A stretch of DNA of 64,000 nucleotides from CAIUGU01 sp963819685 (GTDB lineage: Bacteria; Pseudomonadota; Gammaproteobacteria; Steroidobacterales; Steroidobacteraceae), in contig CAWFXI010000007.1 in the NCBI GenBank assembly GCA_963819685.1, positions 1 to 64,000 of the forward strand. The letters are read 5' to 3'. The position numbers were made by a program, and so were the translations under genes. The notes under the pieces were generated by a model. The model was not told the DNA's origin. It did not search any database and saw only the letters and a program-made list of their open reading frames with translations. Of this stretch, positions 43,305-52,180 are shown one piece after another (position 1 is the stretch's first letter; each line of letters starts with the position of its first letter).

Positions 43305-43371
43305 CTGTTGATGAACCAGGGCTGAACGTGAGGGGCGGCCAAAGCCGTCCCCCACGCCGGTATGCATCGAC

Positions 43372-45024
43372 TTACATATCCATGCCGCCCATGCCGCCCA
43401 TTCCACCCATGCCGCCACCGCCACCGGGGTGAGCGTGCTCCTCTTCCTTCGGAGCTTCGGCAATCATCACTTCGGTCGTGAGCAGCAGACCGGCCACCGA
43501 GGCAGCGTTCTGCAGCGCGAGCCGCGTGACCTTGGTCGGATCCAGGATGCCCATTTCAAGCATGTCGCCATACTTGCCGGTGGCAGCGTTGTAACCGTAC
43601 GTGCCCTTGCCTTCCTTGACCTTCGCGAGGACCACGGCAGCATCTTCACCTGCATTGGTGACGATCTGACGCAGCGGCTCTTCGATCGAGCGCGTCAGGA
43701 TGCGGATGCCGAACGCCTGGTCTTCGTTGGCCGCTTCGAGCTTCTCGAGGGCCCTCTGTGCCCGGATCAGCGCGACGCCACCGCCGGGGACCACGCCTTC
43801 TTCAACGGCCGCACGGGTGGCGTGCAGCGCGTCTTCGACGCGGGCCTTCTTTTCCTTCATCTCGATCTCGGTGGCAGCGCCGACCTTGATCACGGCCACA
43901 CCGCCGGAGAGCTTGGCAACGCGCTCCTGCAGCTTTTCCTTGTCATAGTCCGAAGTGGCTTCGTCAGCCTGGCGGCGGATCTGCTCGACGCGCGACTTGA
44001 TTTCGCCCGCCTTGCCCTTGCCGTCGATGATCGTGGTGTTTTCCTTGTCCACGACGATCTTCTTGGCTTCACCCAGGTCATTCAGCGTCGCCTTCTCGAG
44101 CGACAGGCCGACTTCCTCGGAGATCACCACGCCGCCCGTGAGGACAGCGATGTCCTGCAGCATGGCCTTGCGACGGTCACCGAAGCCGGGAGCCTTGACG
44201 GCAGCGACCTTGACGATGCCGCGGATGGTATTGACGACCAGCGTCGCCAGCGCTTCGCCTTCGACATCTTCGGCGATGACGAGCAGGGGACGGCCGGCCT
44301 TCGCGATGCCTTCGAGCAGCGGCAGCATTTCACGGACGTTCGAGATCTTCTTTTCGTACAGCAGGACGTACGGGTTGTCGAGCTCGGCAGTCTGGTTAGC
44401 CTGGTTGTTGATGAAGTAGGCGGAGAGGTAGCCACGGTCGAACTGCATGCCCTCGACAACGTCGAGTTCGTTCTGCAGGCCCGAGCCCTCTTCAACAGTG
44501 ATCACGCCTTCCTTGCCGACCTTCTCCATCGCGTCGCCGATCGTCTTGCCGATCGATTCATCGGAGTTCGCGGAGATCGTGCCGACCTGCGTGATGGCCT
44601 TCTGGTCCTTGCAGGGCTTGGAAAGCTTCTTCAGCTCCTCGACGGCGGCCTCTACAGCCTTGTCGATGCCGCGCTTCAGGTCCATCGGGTTGGCGCCGGC
44701 GGCTACGGCCTTGGCGCCTTCACGAACGATTGCCTGGGCGAGCACGGTGGCGGTCGTGGTGCCGTCGCCGGCTTCATCGGAGGTGTTGGAAGCGACTTCC
44801 TTCACCATCTGCGCGCCCATGTTTTCGAACTTGTCCTTGAGCTCGATCTCCTTGGCAACGGACACGCCGTCCTTGGTGATCGTCGGAGCGCCGAAGCTCT
44901 TCTCGAGCACGGCATTGCGGCCCTTGGGGCCGAGGGTCGCCTTGACGGCGTTGGCGAGGATATTGACGCCGCGCAGCATGCGCGAACGGGCGTCATCACT
45001 AAAGCGTACTTCTTTGGCAGCCAT
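43372..45024 (-). CDS. groL: Chaperonin GroEL
   Basis: This is the 60-kDa chaperonin subunit (550 residues) that folds proteins in the double-ring GroEL-GroES complex. It has the N-terminal MAAKEVRFSDDARSRMLRGV, the nucleotide site GPKGRNAVLEKSFGAPTITK and DEAGDGTTTATVLAQ, hinge and apical parts, and the C-terminal Gly-Gly-Met repeats ending GGMDM. It follows groES by 66 nt in the usual operon and is closed by an intrinsic terminator. Confidence 0.99.
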   Translation of the reverse strand: MAAKEVRFSDDARSRMLRGVNILANAVKATLGPKGRNAVLEKSFGAPTITKDGVSVAKEIELKDKFENMGAQMVKEVASNTSDEAGDGTTTATVLAQAIVREGAKAVAAGANPMDLKRGIDKAVEAAVEELKKLSKPCKDQKAITQVGTISANSDESIGKTIGDAMEKVGKEGVITVEEGSGLQNELDVVEGMQFDRGYLSAYFINNQANQTAELDNPYVLLYEKKISNVREMLPLLEGIAKAGRPLLVIAEDVEGEALATLVVNTIRGIVKVAAVKAPGFGDRRKAMLQDIAVLTGGVVISEEVGLSLEKATLNDLGEAKKIVVDKENTTIIDGKGKAGEIKSRVEQIRRQADEATSDYDKEKLQERVAKLSGGVAVIKVGAATEIEMKEKKARVEDALHATRAAVEEGVVPGGGVALIRAQRALEKLEAANEDQAFGIRILTRSIEEPLRQIVTNAGEDAAVVLAKVKEGKGTYGYNAATGKYGDMLEMGILDPTKVTRLALQNAASVAGLLLTTEVMIAEAPKEEEHAHPGGGGGMGGMGGMGGMDM

Positions 45025-45090
45025 GGTCTTAGACCTCTAAGAAAATTCTAACAATAAATCAGTAAATTGGCGGAGGATCTGTCGGATCGA

Positions 45091-45393
45091 TTACTTCTCG
45101 ATCACAGCCATGATGTCTTCCTCGCGCATGACGAGGAGTTCATCACCATCGACCTTGACCTCAGTGCCGCTGTACTTGCCGAACAGGATGTTGTCGCCGA
45201 CTTTGACGTCGAGCGCGCGCACTTCGCCGTTCTCCAGGATCTTGCCCTTGCCGACTGCGATCACCTTGCCCTTGATGGGCTTTTCGGTGGCCGAGTCCGG
45301 GATCACGATTCCACCCGGGGAGGTACGCTCTTCCTCGAGACGCTTGATGATCACGCGGTCGTGAAGCGGACGGATTTTCAGTTTCTCAGCCAT
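45091..45393 (-). CDS. groES: Co-chaperonin GroES
   Basis: This 100-residue lid subunit starts MAEKLKIRPLHDRVIIKRLE, a classical GroES start. The mobile loop EERTSPGGIVIPDSATEKPI binds GroEL and the C-terminal LLVMREEDIMAVIE closes the beta barrel. The start at 45393 is certain from family alignment; a longer in-frame extension over the promoter was rejected. It is controlled by the CIRCE element and heat-shock-type promoter just upstream. Confidence 0.98.
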   Translation of the reverse strand: MAEKLKIRPLHDRVIIKRLEEERTSPGGIVIPDSATEKPIKGKVIAVGKGKILENGEVRALDVKVGDNILFGKYSGTEVKVDGDELLVMREEDIMAVIEK

Positions 45394-45455
45394 TGCTGTA
45401 ACCCCGAATTGAATTAACTGGTTGAAAGGATTCGATTGAACGCAGTGGGGGTGTG

Positions 45456-45482
45456 TTAGCACTCTCCCCAAGCGGCTGCTAA
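45456..45482. promoter_or_regulatory. CIRCE operator (HrcA site) upstream of groES
   Basis: TTAGCACTC, nine bases, then GGCTGCTAA on the plus strand. The consensus is TTAGCACTC-N9-GAGTGCTAA; the left half is perfect and the right differs at two positions. It lies about 63 nt before the groES start, at the position where HrcA represses chaperonin operons. Confidence 0.9.
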
Positions 45483-45483
45483 T

Positions 45484-45510
45484 CTTAGGGGAGAAAGTTT
45501 TAAATTCAAG
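45484..45510 (-). promoter_or_regulatory. Heat-shock (sigma-32-type) promoter for groES-groEL
   Basis: On the minus strand CTTGAA (45505-45510) is followed after 13 nt by CCCCTAAG (45484-45491), close to the sigma-32 consensus CTTGAA / CCCCATNT. It lies directly upstream of the CIRCE operator, so transcription would start inside or next to it. Dual sigma-32 and HrcA control is inferred. Confidence 0.7.
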
Positions 45511-45523
45511 GGGGCAAGCCCGA

Positions 45524-45859
45524 TTGACAGAACATAATGACGAGATTCTGCTGGTCATGGTGACCTGCCCCGATCCCGAAACTGCCACCCGGCTGGCTAC
45601 TACGCTGGTGAAGGAAGGTCTGGTGGCCTGCGTCAACCAGCTACCCGAGGTGACATCCACCTATCTGTGGGAGCGGAGTCTGCATACGGAGACCGAAATA
45701 CTGCTGCTCGCGAAAACACCGCGCGGGCGACTGGCGGCCGTCGTCAACCGGGTTCATGCTTTGCACCCTTACGAACTTCCCGAGGTCATCGCACTCCCAG
45801 TGTGCGGTGGTAGCCAGCGCTATCTTGACTGGGTCAGGCAAAGTACCGCCCCGTTATGA
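45524..45859 (+). CDS. cutA: Divalent cation tolerance protein CutA
   Basis: This is a CutA1-type protein of 111 residues, a trimeric protein linked to copper tolerance. LVMVTCPDPETATRLATTLV, LVACVNQLPEVTSTYLWE and the motif HPYELPEVIALPV are conserved. The start is TTG at 45524, with GGGGG upstream; no ATG fits. It is divergent from groES and overlaps part of its promoter region. The dsbD gene follows 21 nt downstream, as in E. coli. Confidence 0.93.
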   Translation: MTEHNDEILLVMVTCPDPETATRLATTLVKEGLVACVNQLPEVTSTYLWERSLHTETEILLLAKTPRGRLAAVVNRVHALHPYELPEVIALPVCGGSQRYLDWVRQSTAPL

Positions 45860-45880
45860 TTGGGAACCTCTGAGGACCGC

Positions 45881-48211
45881 ATGCGTTTTCCATTCCCCTT
45901 CAGCATGAATCCCGGCCCTGGGTGGCTGCTCGCCTGGTGGTTGGCGATGACGGGCTTTGCCACGGTAGCCACCGCTGCCGACGATTTCCTGCCCCCCGAA
46001 CAGGTGTTCCACCAGTCAGTCCGCGTCGAGGGCGACCGCGTCATCGTCAACTGGCGAGTGATTCCCGGTCACTATCTCTATAAACAGCGCCTGGGATTTA
46101 CGACGACCAGCCCCGGCGTAACGCTGGGTGAGCCGGTCTGGCCCAAGGGTGAAAAGCACAGCGATGAGTTCTTCGGTGACCAGGAGGTCTATCGGGGCAC
46201 CAACGATTTTCCAGTGCCCTTTACCGCCGCCGGTACGAGGCCCGGCACGCTCGACCTCAAACTGAAATTCCAGGGCTGCGCCGATGCGGGGCTGTGCTAC
46301 CCGCCGACCACCTGGACTGCAACAGTGGCCATCCCGGCTGCAGGCAATAGCACGGTAGACGCCAACGCAGGCAACAACTCATTGCTCTCCAGATCGGCCC
46401 CCCTGGGCGCAGCGAGTCCGGCTCCTGCAAGCAGAAACTCGGGCAATCAGGATGAGTTCCTGCCCCCCGATGAGGCCTTCAGGTTCGATGCGGTCATGAA
46501 ACGCCCCGACACGGTGGAGCTGACCTGGGCCATTGCTGACAAGTATTACCTCTACAAGCATCGCATCAGCGTTGCGACGGACAGCCAGGAGGTGCAACTC
46601 GGACAACCGTTGTTACCTCAGGGCAAGGCTCACAACGATGAGTTCTTCGGCGATAGCGAGGTCTACTACGACCTGCTCGAGGGCACCGTCCCTGTCGCGC
46701 GGGCCGCGGGTTCCAGCGGGACATTGAATCTGCGCGTGACCTATCAGGGCTGTGCGGACGCGGGGCTCTGTTATCTGCCGATCACCAGGACAGTCGCGCT
46801 GGCACTGCCACCGACGGCCACAGCAAGCACATTGCCGGAAGTGACCGGGCTGGCCGCACCCATCGGTGCAGGTACAACGGTCGCTGTTTCCGAACAGGAT
46901 CGACTCGCGAGCCTCGTTCGCGACGGCAGCCTTGCGCTGATGCTGGTGACGTTCTTCGGCCTCGGCATACTGTTGTCGCTGACGCCCTGCGTCCTGCCCA
47001 TGATTCCGATTCTGTCGGGGATCATTGCCGGACAGGGAACGCATATCACGCCTGCCCGCAGTTTCTCGCTGGCGTTTACCTATGTGCAGGGTATGGCACT
47101 CACCTATGCCGCCGCAGGCGCCGCCTTTGCACTGGTTTTCAAGCAGGCTCCACAGGCGACCTTTCAGCAGCCGTGGATCATCGCGCTGTTCGCCGTGCTG
47201 TTTGTCGCCATGGCCTTTGCGATGTTCGGCACCTATACGCTGCAATTGCCGAGCGCGCTGCAGACGCGGCTGACAGACGTCAGCAACCGGCAAAGATCCG
47301 GAACCTACGTCGGCACCTTCATCATGGGTGCGCTGTCCTCCCTCATCGTCACCGCGTGCGTGGCGCCGGTGATCGTCGCGGCGCTGTCGGTCATTGCACA
47401 GACCGGGAACCTGGCGCGCGGCGCGGCAGCCCTCTATGCCACCGGCATCGGCATGGGCGTGCCACTGCTGGTCGTCGGGGCTTCAGCGGGCTCGCTGCTG
47501 CCGCGCGTAGGCCCCTGGATGGATACGATCAAGTCGATGTTCGGGGTGATGTTCTTAGGGGTGGCCATCTACGTGCTGGAACCGCTGCTACCCGACGCGC
47601 TGACGATGCTGCTCTGGTCAGCGCTCGCGGTCATCGGTGGCTTCTGGGTCTTTTCGCTGAAGGCGCGCGATGGAGGTCCCGCCGCGGCGCCCTTGCGAGC
47701 AACCGGACTGCTGGCCCTGTTCTATGGCCTGATCCTGCTGATCGGAGCAGCCGCAGGAGGCAAGGATCCATTGCAACCCCTGAAGGGCACGCTGCTGGCG
47801 GCCAATTCGACCGGGCCCGCAACCAGTGGGCAGCTCGAACTCAAGCGCATCAAATCCGTCGCGGATCTCGACCGCGAGATCGCAGCGGCGACGGCGGCGA
47901 ATCGCCCGGTCATGCTGGATTTCTATGCGGACTGGTGCGTGTCCTGCAAGGAGATGGAGAAATACACGTTTTCGGACTCCGCAGTGCAGGGCTTGCTGGC
48001 AACCGGCGTCCTGTTGCAGGCGGATGTCACGGCCAATGACGATCAGGACCAGGCACTGCTCAAACGCTTCGGCATTTTTGGCCCCCCGACCATTGCGTTC
48101 TTTGGTCCGGACGGGGGTGAGCGCCAGAACTACCGACTCGTAGGCTTTGTGCCCGCAGCCCGATTCCGCGATCATGTCGCTGCGGCGTTTGCGCCGAACT
48201 CCTCCATCTGA
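45881..48211 (+). CDS. dsbD: Thiol:disulfide interchange protein DsbD with duplicated alpha domain
   Basis: This inner-membrane electron carrier passes reducing power from cytosolic thioredoxin to periplasmic proteins. After a signal peptide (residues 1-32) there are two N-terminal alpha domains instead of one: 34-152 with CADAGLC (Cys133, Cys139) and 191-310 with CADAGLC (Cys291, Cys297). The eight-span membrane core follows, with LTPCVLPMIPILSG and a later ACVAP Cys, then the C-terminal thioredoxin domain with YADWCVSCKEMEKY. Length is 776 residues against about 565 in E. coli. The ATG at 45881 was chosen; an upstream TTG is possible. A TlpA-like gene follows. Confidence 0.93.
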   Translation: MRFPFPFSMNPGPGWLLAWWLAMTGFATVATAADDFLPPEQVFHQSVRVEGDRVIVNWRVIPGHYLYKQRLGFTTTSPGVTLGEPVWPKGEKHSDEFFGDQEVYRGTNDFPVPFTAAGTRPGTLDLKLKFQGCADAGLCYPPTTWTATVAIPAAGNSTVDANAGNNSLLSRSAPLGAASPAPASRNSGNQDEFLPPDEAFRFDAVMKRPDTVELTWAIADKYYLYKHRISVATDSQEVQLGQPLLPQGKAHNDEFFGDSEVYYDLLEGTVPVARAAGSSGTLNLRVTYQGCADAGLCYLPITRTVALALPPTATASTLPEVTGLAAPIGAGTTVAVSEQDRLASLVRDGSLALMLVTFFGLGILLSLTPCVLPMIPILSGIIAGQGTHITPARSFSLAFTYVQGMALTYAAAGAAFALVFKQAPQATFQQPWIIALFAVLFVAMAFAMFGTYTLQLPSALQTRLTDVSNRQRSGTYVGTFIMGALSSLIVTACVAPVIVAALSVIAQTGNLARGAAALYATGIGMGVPLLVVGASAGSLLPRVGPWMDTIKSMFGVMFLGVAIYVLEPLLPDALTMLLWSALAVIGGFWVFSLKARDGGPAAAPLRATGLLALFYGLILLIGAAAGGKDPLQPLKGTLLAANSTGPATSGQLELKRIKSVADLDREIAAATAANRPVMLDFYADWCVSCKEMEKYTFSDSAVQGLLATGVLLQADVTANDDQDQALLKRFGIFGPPTIAFFGPDGGERQNYRLVGFVPAARFRDHVAAAFAPNSSI

Positions 48212-48225
48212 CTGCAAAGCGGCGA

Positions 48226-48861
48226 ATGCTGATGAACAAGGTTGTACTGGGAGCGATCGCCATCGTTGCCGGGTCCGTGGGATTCTTCGCCTATCGCCAG
48301 GCGATGCCGCCGGCCGCAGAGCCGGTCGTGGAACAAAGACCGGCCGGCATGCCGGAAGTCCTGCCGACCTTCTCGCTGCAGAATCGCGAAGGAGTTCTGC
48401 AGTCGATCGGCGCTTGGCCCGGAAAATCCATGATCGTCAATTTCTGGGCAACCTGGTGCGCGCCGTGCCGTCGCGAGATACCGCTGCTGAACGAGCTGCA
48501 CCGGACACGCTCGGCGGAGGGTTTTCAGATCGTCGGCGTGGCAGTCGACTTTCGCGACGATGTTCTCAAGTACGCCAACGAAATCGGCATCGACTACCCG
48601 TTGCTGATTGGCGAACAGGACGGGCTGACTGCCGTTAACGCCTTCGGCATAGAGGCTGTGGGATTCCCGTTCACGGCCTTTACGGATGCAACAGGCCGGA
48701 TCATCACTCTGCACATCGGCGAGCTGACCAGGCCCCAGGCCGAGGTCATACTGGACGTCGTCAAACGGGTGAATGCGGGCGAGCTGACCCCGGCTTCAGC
48801 CCGGACCACTATCGTCGAACGGCTCGCCAGGCTGCCGGCGCTCCCTGAAAAGGTAACATAA
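48226..48861 (+). CDS. TlpA/ResA-like membrane-anchored thioredoxin
   Basis: This periplasmic thiol-disulfide protein of 211 residues has an N-terminal anchor (KVVLGAIAIVAGSVGFFAYR) and a redox site in NFWATWCAPCRREIPLLNEL, with the cis-Pro in VGFPFTAFTDATG. It should receive electrons from the DsbD gene product directly upstream (14 nt) and reduce a periplasmic partner such as cytochrome c or a copper site. ATG 48226 and 48232 are both possible. Confidence 0.88.
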   Translation: MLMNKVVLGAIAIVAGSVGFFAYRQAMPPAAEPVVEQRPAGMPEVLPTFSLQNREGVLQSIGAWPGKSMIVNFWATWCAPCRREIPLLNELHRTRSAEGFQIVGVAVDFRDDVLKYANEIGIDYPLLIGEQDGLTAVNAFGIEAVGFPFTAFTDATGRIITLHIGELTRPQAEVILDVVKRVNAGELTPASARTTIVERLARLPALPEKVT

Positions 48862-48936
48862 CTATCGCCAATTGACCGGAACCGCAGGTAAACTCGCGCC
48901 CATCTGCGGCTAAAATCGAATAAGCGGCTCTTCTCA

Positions 48937-49386
48937 ATGGCGCACCTCTTGTTGCTTAACGGTCCCAATCTGAACCTGATTGGGACGCGGGAACCCACGA
49001 TTTACGGGTCCGTGAGCCTCGACCAGGTTGTCGCGCGAGCGACCCAACTCGCGGCGGAAGCGGGCCACCGCCTGTCGGCCTTCCAGAGCAATTCGGAAGC
49101 AGCCCTGATAGACCAGATTCAAGGCGCTCCTGCCAGCCATGTCGCGTTCATCATCCTGAACCCGGCTGCATTCACCCACACGAGCATTGCGCTGCGCGAT
49201 GCCCTGCTGTCGGTCTCGATTCCGTTCATCGAAGTGCACTTCAGCAATGTGCACGCCCGGGAAGCCTTCCGTAAACAGTCCTATTTTTCCGATATCGCCG
49301 TCGGCACCATCACCGGACTCGGCGCCATCGGCTACGAACTCGCTTTGCGGGCGGTCATTCACCGCCTGGCCCACAGCGGCAAATAA
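48937..49386 (+). CDS. aroQ: Type II 3-dehydroquinate dehydratase
   Basis: This 149-residue dodecameric enzyme of the shikimate pathway converts 3-dehydroquinate to 3-dehydroshikimate. Conserved blocks are LLLNGPNLNLIGTREPTIYG with the catalytic Tyr, FQSNSEAALIDQIQGA, ILNPAAFTHTSIALRDAL and EVHFSNVHAREAFR. It is the usual gene upstream of accB in gammaproteobacteria, with 22 nt in between. Confidence 0.96.
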   Translation: MAHLLLLNGPNLNLIGTREPTIYGSVSLDQVVARATQLAAEAGHRLSAFQSNSEAALIDQIQGAPASHVAFIILNPAAFTHTSIALRDALLSVSIPFIEVHFSNVHAREAFRKQSYFSDIAVGTITGLGAIGYELALRAVIHRLAHSGK

Positions 49387-49408
49387 AAAATCTTCGAAGG
49401 GAGACTGC

Positions 49409-49868
49409 ATGGATATCCGCAAGGTCAAGAAGCTCATTGAGTTGCTCGAGGAATCGGGGATCGCCGAAATCGAGATCAAGGAGGGCGAGGAATCCGTGCG
49501 CATCAGCCGCCAGCAGGGCGGCGCGCACCCCATATATCAGCAACCCGTCATGCACTATCAGCCTCCGGCAACGGCTGCCGCTGCACCCAGCGTAGCTGCT
49601 GCCCCCATTGTCGCGGCAGCGGCACCCAACAACGAGCTTGCCGTCACGGCACCGATGGTGGGTACCTACTACGCGTCGTCAGCGCCCGGCGCCAAGCCTT
49701 TTGTCGACATTGGCAGCGAAGTGAAGGTGGGCGACACGCTCTGCATCATCGAAGCCATGAAGATGATGAACCAGATCGAATCCGACCGCGCCGGCAAGTG
49801 TCACCGCGGTGCTGGCCAAGAATGGCGAGCCCGTTGAATTCGGCCAAGTGCTGTTCATCATCGAATGA
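49409..49868 (+). pseudogene. accB: Biotin carboxyl carrier protein of acetyl-CoA carboxylase, one-base frameshift
   Basis: The BCCP subunit carries biotin between carboxylase sites in fatty-acid synthesis. MDIRKVKKLIELLEESGIAE starts the N-terminal domain, a Pro/Ala-rich linker follows, and the biotinyl domain holds the biotin Lys in IIEAMKMMNQ. After DRAGK the frame is off by one: the extra T near 49799 leads to a stop at 49835. Removing it gives VTAVLAKNGEPVEFGQVLFI then IE and a stop at 49868. Because accB is essential and accC follows intact, a sequence error is the best explanation. It starts after the GAAGGGAG ribosome binding site. Confidence 0.9.
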
Positions 49869-49904
49869 GCCACCTGGCCCCCGCAGTACCAGACACCCTT
49901 TACC

Positions 49905-51248
49905 ATGCTTGAGAAAGTCGTCATCGCCAACCGCGGCGAGATTGCGTTGCGGATTCTGCGTGCCTGCCGTGAACTGGGCATCAAGACCGTTGCCGTGCAT
50001 TCCACTGCCGACAAGAACCTGAAACACGTGCTGCTGGCCGACGAAACCGTCTGCATTGGGCCGCCGTCGTCGAAGGAGAGCTACCTCAACATGCCCGCCA
50101 TCATCAGCGCGGCAGAGGTGACGGATTCGGTTGCCATCCATCCCGGCTACGGCTTTCTGTCCGAGAACGCGGATTTCGCCGAGCGCGTCGAGAAGAGCGG
50201 CTTCATCTTCGTCGGGCCGCGCGCGGAAACCATCCGGCTGATGGGCGACAAGGTATCGGCCATCAAGACGATGAAGAAGGCCGGCGTACCCTGCGTGCCC
50301 GGTTCGGACGGGCCCATTGGCTCGGATCACGACGAAACCTTCCGTATTGCGCGGGACCTCGGCTACCCCATCATCATCAAGGCCGCTGCCGGTGGCGGCG
50401 GACGCGGTATGCGTGTCGTGCACAGCGAAGCCACGCTGCTCAATGCCCTCAACGTCACGCAGGCGGAAGCCATGGCAGCCTTCGGCAACGGCCAGGTTTA
50501 CATGGAGAAATTCCTTGAGAAACCACGCCATATCGAAATCCAGGTGCTGGCCGATGAATACGGCAATGTGATTCATCTGGGTGAACGCGACTGTTCGCTG
50601 CAGCGTCGTCACCAGAAGGTCATCGAAGAGGCGCCGGCGCCGGGCATCACACCCAAACAGCGCAAGATGATCGGCGAACGCTGCGTCGCTGCCTGCCGCG
50701 AAGTCGGCTATCGCAGCGCCGGTACCTTCGAGTTCCTGTACGAGAACGGCGAGTTCTATTTCATCGAGATGAATACGCGCGTGCAGGTCGAGCATCCCGT
50801 GACCGAACAGGTCACCGGCATCGATATCGTCAAGGCGCAATTGCAGATTGCGGCCGGTGAACGCTTGCCCTGGTCGCAGAGCGACGTGACGGTTCGCGGT
50901 CACGCGATCGAGTGCCGCATCAACGCGGAAGATCCAAAGGGGTTTATTCCCTCACCGGGTCCGGTGCGCCTGTTCCATGCGCCAGGGGGGCCGGGCATCC
51001 GCGTCGACTCGCATCTGTACAGCGGCTATGTCGTACCACCGTACTACGATTCGATGATCGGCAAGGTCATCGCTTACGGCGAAGATCGGGATACCGCCAT
51101 CGCGCGCATGAAGAACGCCCTGTCGGAAATGGTCATCGAAGGCATCAAGACCAATATTCCGCTGCACCAGGAAATCTTCAATCATGCGGCCTTCAAGGTG
51201 GGCAGTCTCGATATTCACTATCTGGAGAGACGGCTCGGAATCAAGTAG
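49905..51248 (+). CDS. accC: Biotin carboxylase subunit of acetyl-CoA carboxylase
   Basis: This 447-residue ATP-dependent enzyme carboxylates the biotin on AccB. It starts MLEKVVIANRGEIALRILRA; other key parts are AAGGGGRGMRVV (ATP-grasp glycine loop), RHIEIQVLADEYGNVIHLGE and the catalytic EMNTRVQVEHPVTEQVTGID. It lies 36 nt after accB, which carries a suspicious frameshift; accC itself is intact. Confidence 0.97.
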   Translation: MLEKVVIANRGEIALRILRACRELGIKTVAVHSTADKNLKHVLLADETVCIGPPSSKESYLNMPAIISAAEVTDSVAIHPGYGFLSENADFAERVEKSGFIFVGPRAETIRLMGDKVSAIKTMKKAGVPCVPGSDGPIGSDHDETFRIARDLGYPIIIKAAAGGGGRGMRVVHSEATLLNALNVTQAEAMAAFGNGQVYMEKFLEKPRHIEIQVLADEYGNVIHLGERDCSLQRRHQKVIEEAPAPGITPKQRKMIGERCVAACREVGYRSAGTFEFLYENGEFYFIEMNTRVQVEHPVTEQVTGIDIVKAQLQIAAGERLPWSQSDVTVRGHAIECRINAEDPKGFIPSPGPVRLFHAPGGPGIRVDSHLYSGYVVPPYYDSMIGKVIAYGEDRDTAIARMKNALSEMVIEGIKTNIPLHQEIFNHAAFKVGSLDIHYLERRLGIK

Positions 51249-51257
51249 CGGACCGTC

Positions 51258-52178
51258 ATGCCCTTCCTCAAGCTTGAGCTCAGCGCCGGGACAAGCGATC
51301 CGGAAGTCCTCGAAGAAGCCTTGTTCGCGGCCGGCGCTGCATCAGTCACGCTGGCCGACGCCGCGGACGATCCCGTCCTGGAGCCCGCACCGGGAACCAC
51401 GCCTCTGTGGCCGACGATCCGGATCGAAGCGCTGTTCGACGGAGAGACGGACCCGAGGGCGGTGACCGCCTTCCTTCATGCATCGCTTCCCGAACCCTTG
51501 CCACCGTTCCAGTTCAGCATCCTCGATGACCGCAGCTGGGAGCGTGAATGGCTGAAGGACTTTCGTCCGATGCGGTTTGGCAGGCGACTCTGGGTCTGTC
51601 CGGGTGGACAGCGCCCTGCAGCGTCGGACTTGCGCGAATTTCCGGTCGATCCGGTGCTTGTGGAACTTGATCCGGGCCTCGCATTTGGTACCGGCACCCA
51701 TCCCACGACAGCGCTTTGCCTCGACTGGCTGGATAGTGCCGATCTGACGGGTCTTTCAGTCATCGACTATGGCTGTGGGTCCGGGATTCTTGCCGTCGCG
51801 GCACTGAAGCTGGGTGCCGCCAGTGCGACTGGCGTCGACATCGACCCCCAGGCGCTGACCGCCAGCCTCGATAATGCCACCCGCAATCAGGTCGCATCCC
51901 GACTGACTCTGCGTGCCGCCAGCGAACCCCTCGAACAGGTGGCGGATGTGTTGCTCGCGAACATTCTGGCTGAACCGCTCGAGTCCCTTGCAGGTCTACT
52001 GAAGGACCGAGTGGTACCTGGTGGGAGGATCGTACTGTCGGGGATTCTGACAACCCAGTCCGAGGCAGTAGCGAAGCGCTATGCGCCGTGGTTTGATATG
52101 AAGCCTGCAACTTGCCGCGAGGGTTGGGCCAGGCTTGACGGAGTACGGCGCCCTCGAGGCGACCGTACTGAGGAATAG
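51258..52178 (+). CDS. prmA: Ribosomal protein L11 methyltransferase
   Basis: This 306-residue enzyme trimethylates ribosomal protein L11. The N-terminal substrate-recognition domain (LELSAGTSDPEVLEEALF) is joined to a class I methyltransferase with DPGLAFGTGTHPTTALCLDW, VIDYGCGSGILAVAALKLGA and ADVLLANILAEPL (the NPPF-like NILAEPL motif). It follows accC by 9 nt. Confidence 0.95.
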   Translation: MPFLKLELSAGTSDPEVLEEALFAAGAASVTLADAADDPVLEPAPGTTPLWPTIRIEALFDGETDPRAVTAFLHASLPEPLPPFQFSILDDRSWEREWLKDFRPMRFGRRLWVCPGGQRPAASDLREFPVDPVLVELDPGLAFGTGTHPTTALCLDWLDSADLTGLSVIDYGCGSGILAVAALKLGAASATGVDIDPQALTASLDNATRNQVASRLTLRAASEPLEQVADVLLANILAEPLESLAGLLKDRVVPGGRIVLSGILTTQSEAVAKRYAPWFDMKPATCREGWARLDGVRRPRGDRTEE

Positions 52179-52180
52179 CG

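Noticed and set aside
43429..45051. Long plus-strand open frame (about 540 codons) over groEL
   Set aside because: It is the antisense shadow of groEL, which has unambiguous family identity; the frame is open only because of GC-rich codon structure.
49409..49837. accB as a naturally truncated functional gene
   Set aside because: The truncation removes the end of the biotinyl domain just after the biotin Lys and the lost residues are encoded intact one base out of phase, so a frame error is far more likely.
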